Assembly: GCA_029821515.1 (NCBI GenBank) | Contig: JALGTD010000023.1 | Location: forward strand, 1-11,347 | From: Candidatus Zipacnadia bacterium | GTDB taxonomy: Bacteria; Armatimonadota; Zipacnadia; Zipacnadales; Zipacnadaceae | Direction: 5' to 3' | Length of the DNA: 11,347 bases | Part shown: positions 7,103-11,347 of the stretch, in pieces | Layout: every line of letters starts with the position of its first letter | Numbering within the stretch: position 1 is the stretch's first letter | The notes under the pieces: model-generated | What the model was told of the DNA's origin: nothing | Database searches by the model: none | What the model saw: the letters and a program-made list of their open reading frames with translations, nothing else | Made by a program: the position numbers and the translations under genes

Positions 7103-7390
7103 ATGCCTGCCTTCGTCGGTCTACTGACTACTGAACTGATCATACCAGAAACCACCACTCTCAAGGAAAAGCGCCAGGTGCTGCGTAGCTTGCTGGCCCG
7201 TATGCCCAACAAGCTCAATGTAGCAGTCGCTGAAGTCGAACACCACGACTCTCACCAGCAGGCCCGTATCGCCACGGTGACGGTCAGCAACACCAAGGCG
7301 CAGGTCCACCGGGTCTTGATGGCTGCATCAAAATTCATCAAGAGCGAAGCCCGTGTGATGGTGCAGTCGGAAACCGTAGAGATCACCTGA
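7103..7390 (+). CDS. ylxP: YlxP-like DUF503 family protein
   Basis: The protein has 95 residues, the usual length for DUF503/YlxP, a small cytoplasmic family found next to rbfA; its biochemical role is not settled. The sequence fits the family pattern: a first beta strand (FVGLLTTELIIP), then the conserved LKEKRQVLRSLLARMPNKLNVAVAE with K-E-K-R at 21-24, and a second half with A-T-V-T-V-S-N followed by a helix. The ATG at 7103 is the only good start and gives the standard N-terminus; the upstream site is weak (GCGAGA). The start lies 65 bases after infB, and the next gene begins 16 bases after its stop. Confidence 0.88.
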   Translation: MPAFVGLLTTELIIPETTTLKEKRQVLRSLLARMPNKLNVAVAEVEHHDSHQQARIATVTVSNTKAQVHRVLMAASKFIKSEARVMVQSETVEIT

Positions 7391-7406
7391 GAAACAACGT
7401 GCTCCT

Positions 7407-8777
7407 ATGCCTACACGCCGCCAGTTGCGCATAAACAACCTGCTGCAAGAAGAGATAAGCCGAATCATTCGGACCGAGGTCCGCGATCCTGACATTGGAT
7501 TCACCACCATCACCGGGGTTGAGGTATCAGCCGACTTGCAGCAAGCCTATGTTTATACCAGTGTGATGGGTGAGGAAGCACAGGTACGGGCAACCATGGT
7601 TGCTCTGACTCGTGCTCGCCGCATGATCCGCAGTGAATTAGGTGACCGAATTCAGCTGAAATACATTCCTGAGCTTATATTTGAGCTTGATGAGACTGCC
7701 CGTCGCGCCCAGCGCATCGAAGCGCTCATCAGCAAGTTTGAGAGCGAAGTCGAACAGGAAGACACAACCCCCTCCAACGAAGAGGGCTATGGCGATTCTG
7801 TCGGCGGCGATTTCAGTGCCACTATCGCCCAAATTGGGCAGTTACTCAAAGAAGGGCACCCTACAGCCATCTTCATCCACCACAATCCCGACGGTGACGC
7901 TCTGGGCAGCGGGCTGGCCCTCAGCCTGGCACTACAGCAACTGGAACAAACGGTGCCCGTTGTGTGCGCCGATGCTGTTCCCCACCGCTATGAGTTTCTA
8001 CCAGCAACTGACCGGATTAGCAGTGATGTCCCTGAATATTTCGAGCTAGCCGTGGTCCTCGACGCCGCCGACCGCCCTCAACTGGGCAACATTGCGGATG
8101 AGCTTCAGCGAGCCGAAACCATAGTGTGGATAGATCACCACCACACCAGCCAGGGTGGAGGAGATATTGACTATCTGGACAGAACTGCCGCCGCCACAGC
8201 ACTGCTGATTCGTCGGGTTATCAATGCGCTTGGTCTCGAGATCACTACGGATATAGCTACCTGTCTCTATACAGCACTGGCCACCGATACGGGATTCTTT
8301 ACCTTTGAGAATACTTCAGTACAGGCACTGGAGGTCGCCGCAGCACTGGTTAAAGCTGGGGCTGACCCACAGGCAATCGCTGCCGCTGCTCGCGATCAGC
8401 ACCAACTGCCTGCTCTGAGACTACAAGGAAGGGCACTTACCAGCATAGCCAGCGCCGCTGGCGGGCGCATCATCTACGCCGCTCTTACCCCGGGTGATTT
8501 CGCCGCAGCTCAGGCCGATCCCGAAGATACCGAAGGCATAATTGACCTGCTGAGGACCGCAGCAGGCGGCGAAGTGCAGGTGCTCTTCAAAGCTGTCAGC
8601 CACAATCACTGGCGAGTTAGCCTACGCTCCTCAGTCATTGACGTCGCTACCATTGCCCAAGACTTTGGCGGTGGAGGCCACACTGCCGCCGCAGGATGCT
8701 CTATGAGCGGCTCATTGCCTGAGGTCCGCGCTCGTATGATGAAGACCATAACCTCTGTGCTCGACAGGGAGCAGTGA
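7407..8777 (+). CDS. rbfA-nrnA: RbfA - NrnA (DHH phosphoesterase) fusion protein
   Basis: This is one 456-residue frame with two complete domains. Residues 1 to about 112 are ribosome-binding factor A, the KH-like 30S maturation factor: RRQLRINNLLQEEISRII, then DPDIGFTTITGVEVSADLQQ, then IPELIFELDETARRAQRIE. After a polar, Glu-rich linker (about 113-133) comes a DHH/DHHA1 phosphoesterase like NrnA, which degrades 2-5 nt RNAs and dephosphorylates pAp. It has motif I HHNPDGDALGS (158-168; H158, D162, D164), D219, the DHH triplet at 243-245 and D294, all expected manganese ligands. The C-terminal substrate-binding GGGGHTAAAG is at 421-430. No ATG, GTG or TTG occurs in frame in the linker, so separate translation of the second half from there is unlikely. 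Separate rbfA-nrnA-truB order is common, so the fusion probably arose by loss of the intervening stop. truB follows after 6 bases. Confidence 0.93.
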   Translation: MPTRRQLRINNLLQEEISRIIRTEVRDPDIGFTTITGVEVSADLQQAYVYTSVMGEEAQVRATMVALTRARRMIRSELGDRIQLKYIPELIFELDETARRAQRIEALISKFESEVEQEDTTPSNEEGYGDSVGGDFSATIAQIGQLLKEGHPTAIFIHHNPDGDALGSGLALSLALQQLEQTVPVVCADAVPHRYEFLPATDRISSDVPEYFELAVVLDAADRPQLGNIADELQRAETIVWIDHHHTSQGGGDIDYLDRTAAATALLIRRVINALGLEITTDIATCLYTALATDTGFFTFENTSVQALEVAAALVKAGADPQAIAAAARDQHQLPALRLQGRALTSIASAAGGRIIYAALTPGDFAAAQADPEDTEGIIDLLRTAAGGEVQVLFKAVSHNHWRVSLRSSVIDVATIAQDFGGGGHTAAAGCSMSGSLPEVRARMMKTITSVLDREQ

Positions 8778-8783
8778 ATCAGT

Positions 8784-9680
8784 GTGCACGGCGGGCTGCT
8801 TGTGGTCAAGCCTCCCGGTATGACCTCGCACGACGTCGTAGAGTATGTGCGGGAGCTTTGGGATGTAAAGGTCGGTCATACCGGGACACTTGATCCAGCC
8901 GCCGCTGGTCTACTCGTTTTGTGCATAGGCGCGGCCACCCGTCTCTCTGAGTATCTGCTCAACTGTAACAAAACCTATCGAGCCGAGATAACTTTCGGCC
9001 TGACCACCGCTACCGCTGACGCTGAGGGTGAGATCACCCAGCAGCAACAGGCTGGCCACCTGACAGCCACTCAAGTAGAAGATGCTATCGGCGGCATCAC
9101 CGGCTCGCTGGAGATGACTGTACCCGCTTATTCGGCAGTAAGCCAGGACGGCACGAGACTCTACGAGTATGCAGCACGCGAAGAGAAGGTCACACTTCCG
9201 ACAAGGCAGGTGCAGATATATCACTGGGAGCTGCTCGATTTCACTCCAGGCCAACATCCAGCAGCGCTCACAGAAGTGGAGTGCAGCAAGGGGACTTACG
9301 TGCGTAGCCTGGCCGAGATGCTCGGCGAGCGGCTGAAGACCGGGGCTTACCTGTCATTTCTGGTACGCACGCGCATCGGCCCCCACTGCCTGGAAGATGC
9401 CTCCACGCTGGAGGAAATCAAGGCCAGCGCTGACAATCCCAAAGAAATACTGCTCCCGCCCCTGCAGATCGTGCCGCACCTGCCAGCAGTAGAGGTGGAT
9501 CAGCCGACCGCTGACCGGCTTCGGTACGGAAATGGTGTAACACTGCCAGCCGCCACTGAGCATGAGGGGCCAACGGTGGTGACAACTAACGATGGAAGCC
9601 TAGTGTGCATCGCCGAGGCCACCGTTCGGCACGGCCAACCCTATCTAAAACCATGCAAAGTCTTTGACTGGAGCAGTTGA
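8784..9680 (+). CDS. truB: tRNA pseudouridine-55 synthase TruB
   Basis: The protein has 298 residues, the normal length. TruB isomerises U55 in the tRNA T-loop to pseudouridine and also acts as a tRNA chaperone. The family start (GGLLVVKPPGMTSHDVV) is followed by the catalytic loop GHTGTLDPAAAGLL (31-44) with nucleophile D37. Other motifs are CNKTYRAEITFG (61-72), VPAYSAVSQDGTRLYEYA (113-130) and CSKGTYVRSLAEMLG (167-181). A C-terminal PUA-like domain spans about 235-298. The start is GTG at 8784, because the conserved N-terminus begins there; GGGAG at 8767-8771 lies 12 bases upstream, inside the end of the preceding gene. It is 6 bases after the fusion gene, and its stop is 23 bases before the preferred ribF ATG. 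Confidence 0.96.
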   Translation: MHGGLLVVKPPGMTSHDVVEYVRELWDVKVGHTGTLDPAAAGLLVLCIGAATRLSEYLLNCNKTYRAEITFGLTTATADAEGEITQQQQAGHLTATQVEDAIGGITGSLEMTVPAYSAVSQDGTRLYEYAAREEKVTLPTRQVQIYHWELLDFTPGQHPAALTEVECSKGTYVRSLAEMLGERLKTGAYLSFLVRTRIGPHCLEDASTLEEIKASADNPKEILLPPLQIVPHLPAVEVDQPTADRLRYGNGVTLPAATEHEGPTVVTTNDGSLVCIAEATVRHGQPYLKPCKVFDWSS

Positions 9681-9703
9681 GCACTACCAGCCAGCAACTT
9701 GAT

Positions 9704-10669
9704 ATGGAAGTAATCAAAGGCCTGGACAATCCAGCGCTGAAACCAGTTCGCCGCGTAGTTGCCGACGGCGGCTTCGACGGCATGCACCTGGGTCACCGGG
9801 CTATCTTCCAAGTCGCACGAGAAACCGCTATCCAGCAGAGAGCCACGCTGACCACCTTGACCTTCGAGCCGGCACCGGTGGAGGTTTTCAGCCCCCACGA
9901 CAGCTACAATGTACGCCTGACTGTAGCTCAAGAACGAGGGCTGGAGCAACTGGGCGTGGACACGCTGGTCGTCGCCGATTTCAACGAGGCCTTCCAGCAA
10001 ATCTCCGCAGAGCAGTACGCCCGCGACTACCTGGTGGGACGCCTGGGCACTGTAGCCGTGGTGATAAGCGAGTCACATAGCTGGGGCCGCCATGCTGAGG
10101 CTGATGCCAGTTGCATTCGCCAGTTGGGTGATAAGTATGGATTTGACGTGCGGGTAGTGCCCCTGGTGACTTTGGATGGGGAGGTTGTCTCCAGCAGCAC
10201 CATTCGTAACTTTCTGTGGGAGGGCAAAGTCCAGGCGGCCAGCCGGCTGCTGGGACGGCCATATCCGCTGTACGGAACAGTCCAACAGGGAGCCGGGCGG
10301 GGCACCCTTCTGGGCTTTCCCACAATTAACTTGCAGGTCCCGCAGGCGAAGCTGGTCCCCGGGCCAGGCGTGTACGCGGCTGTCGTTGAAGCCGAGGGGC
10401 TACCCGCACCGCCGGTGGCCACTTACCGCTCAGGATGGCCAGCAGCCATCAGCATCGGAGCCTCTCCTACCTTCGATCCCGAAGGGGACAGTCGCCGAGT
10501 CGAGGTCCACCTGCTGGACATCAATGTAGACAGCGCCTGCGGCACTGGCGGAATGATGGTTTACTTCTTGCATCGGCTGCGCGACCTGCGCGCCTTTGAC
10601 ACCGAGGAACAGCTACGGAGCGAGATTCAAGCCGATGTAGACAGGCTACGCCAGGAATTCAACCTCTAG
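9704..10669 (+). CDS. ribF: Bifunctional riboflavin kinase / FAD synthetase RibF
   Basis: The protein has 321 residues from the ATG at 9704. RibF phosphorylates riboflavin to FMN and adenylates FMN to FAD. The N-terminal nucleotidyltransferase domain (about 1-185) has GGFDGMHLGH (22-31), TFEPAPVEVF (53-62) and SSSTIR (163-168). The kinase domain (about 186-318) has YGTVQQGAGRGTLLGFPTIN (190-209), GVYAAVV (222-228) and RLRDLRAFDTEEQL (291-304). The ATG start fits the family N-terminus (MEVIKGLDNP). A TTG at 9677 that overlaps the truB stop would add nine atypical residues, with GGAG only 3 bases before it. Some adenylyltransferase positions differ from the consensus: G replaces N in G-N-F-D-G, and ESHSWGRH stands where a D-F-x-F-G motif is usual, so FAD synthetase efficiency is open. 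It is the last gene of the operon and is tail-to-tail with ccdA, 6 bases apart. Confidence 0.92.
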   Translation: MEVIKGLDNPALKPVRRVVADGGFDGMHLGHRAIFQVARETAIQQRATLTTLTFEPAPVEVFSPHDSYNVRLTVAQERGLEQLGVDTLVVADFNEAFQQISAEQYARDYLVGRLGTVAVVISESHSWGRHAEADASCIRQLGDKYGFDVRVVPLVTLDGEVVSSSTIRNFLWEGKVQAASRLLGRPYPLYGTVQQGAGRGTLLGFPTINLQVPQAKLVPGPGVYAAVVEAEGLPAPPVATYRSGWPAAISIGASPTFDPEGDSRRVEVHLLDINVDSACGTGGMMVYFLHRLRDLRAFDTEEQLRSEIQADVDRLRQEFNL

Positions 10670-10675
10670 CCGCCC

Positions 10676-11347
10676 TCAAAGCCCAAGCTGGGACAGCCAC
10701 GCCGAGAGCCACGACATCTTCCCCAATGCCAGCAACACTCCAAACAAGACCAACAGGCCCCCCGCAATCCTCTCGATGGTTGGGGCATGGCGCGAGGCCT
10801 TCTTGACCAGCCGCAGCAGCGCTTCTCCCATCAGCAGGGCGGCGGCGAGGAAGGGGAGAGCTAAACCAGCCGAGTAGGCAGTCAGCAGTATGACGCCCTG
10901 CCAGACAGTATCAAGCTGACTGGCTATCAACAGGATGGGAGCAAGAATCGGCCCTACACAGGGCGACCAACCTGCCGCAAATACTGCTCCGATGACCACA
11001 GCACCCAGATATCCCGCCGGACGATCCTGGAGCTGAAGCCGCGTATCCCGCTGCAAGGCACCTACCCTTAGCAACCCCATCAGGTGCAAGCCCAGCAAGA
11101 TGACAATGAAACCGCCGATGCGCTCTATCCAGACTTGATACTCCCGGAGTAGGTCGCCGACGGAACTGGCCGCCGCTCCCAGAATAATGAAAACCAGGGA
11201 AAAGCCGACGATAAACAGTACCGAATTCAGAACAAGAGAAGCTCTGCGGCGGGCCGGAAGACTCGCGTCGGCTTCCTTTAGTGACACTCCTGTCACGAAT
11301 GACAGATACGAGGGTATCAATGGGATAGTGCAAGGCGACAGAAACGA
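10676..11347 (-). CDS. ccdA: CcdA/DsbD-type thiol-disulfide membrane transporter (5' partial)
   Basis: The frame is open to the window edge; 223 residues are visible and only the extreme N-terminus is missing. CcdA passes reducing power from cytoplasmic thioredoxin across the membrane to extracytoplasmic thioredoxin-like proteins, for example in cytochrome c maturation. The visible part begins SFLSPCTIPLIPSYLSFVTG, the conserved first helix with its redox Cys (residue 6). The second redox Cys (residue 130) is in GWSPCVGPILAP in the fourth helix. Six hydrophobic segments fit the family: about 1-18, 38-60, 75-92, 112-140, 148-173 and 190-212. The TTG at 11320 is not the start, because the conserved motif continues upstream of it. 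It ends 6 bases from the ribF stop on the opposite strand, with no room for a separate terminator. Its partner thioredoxin-like gene is not in the window. Confidence 0.88.
   Translation of the reverse strand, partial: SFLSPCTIPLIPSYLSFVTGVSLKEADASLPARRRASLVLNSVLFIVGFSLVFIILGAAASSVGDLLREYQVWIERIGGFIVILLGLHLMGLLRVGALQRDTRLQLQDRPAGYLGAVVIGAVFAAGWSPCVGPILAPILLIASQLDTVWQGVILLTAYSAGLALPFLAAALLMGEALLRLVKKASRHAPTIERIAGGLLVLFGVLLALGKMSWLSAWLSQLGL

Noticed and set aside
9677..10669. RibF starting at the TTG that overlaps the truB stop
   Set aside because: The added residues do not fit the family N-terminus and GGAG is only 3 bases away. The ATG at 9704 aligns with the usual start, although translational coupling at the TTG cannot be fully excluded.
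10670..10675. Bidirectional terminator between ribF and ccdA
   Set aside because: Only 6 bases separate the two stops, and no GC-rich hairpin with T-runs was seen at the junction.

Overview
This is a bacterial chromosome segment of moderately high GC (mid-50s % by eye) dominated by a conserved translation and ribosome-maturation operon. A strong promoter near 3034-3062 drives rimP - nusA - infB - ylxP - rbfA/nrnA - truB - ribF, all on the + strand (3172-10669). Gaps are short, and several starts lie within a few bases of the previous stop. The order matches the classic rimP-nusA-infB-rbfA-truB-ribF cluster, with the nrnA position between rbfA and truB seen in many Gram-positive-type bacteria. 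ylxR and the L7Ae-like ylxQ, which often sit between nusA and infB, are absent.

Left of the operon there are two units. Bases 1-1853 (+) hold the 3' part of a large DUF4838-type protein with a C-terminal family-9 carbohydrate-binding-like domain. It is probably secreted or cell-surface and linked to polysaccharide use. On the - strand, divergent from the operon, lies a TPR protein with a very acidic tail (2294-2890). It is followed by a short membrane-peptide ORF (2061-2192) whose frame stays open for 48 codons after an in-frame TGA. Right of the operon, convergent with ribF and only 6 bases away, is the 3' part of a ccdA-type thiol-disulfide membrane transporter (10676 to the right edge, - strand).

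The operon genes work together as follows. RimP, RbfA and IF-2 act in 30S maturation and translation initiation. NusA controls transcription elongation and termination. TruB makes the tRNA T-loop pseudouridine. NrnA-type DHH enzymes clear 2-5 nt RNAs and pAp. RibF makes FMN and FAD.

The two most unusual features are domain rearrangements inside this operon. RbfA and the NrnA-like phosphoesterase are one continuous 456-residue protein with no start codon in the linker. NusA carries an extra C-terminal domain resembling the N-terminal domain of IF-2, the product of the next gene.

Taxonomy is uncertain. DUF4838 plus CBM9-like proteins are common in Armatimonadota, Planctomycetota, Lentisphaerota and similar environmental phyla, and an Armatimonadota-like source would fit, but this is inference from gene content only. 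No tRNA, rRNA, CRISPR array, insertion sequence or prophage gene was seen.
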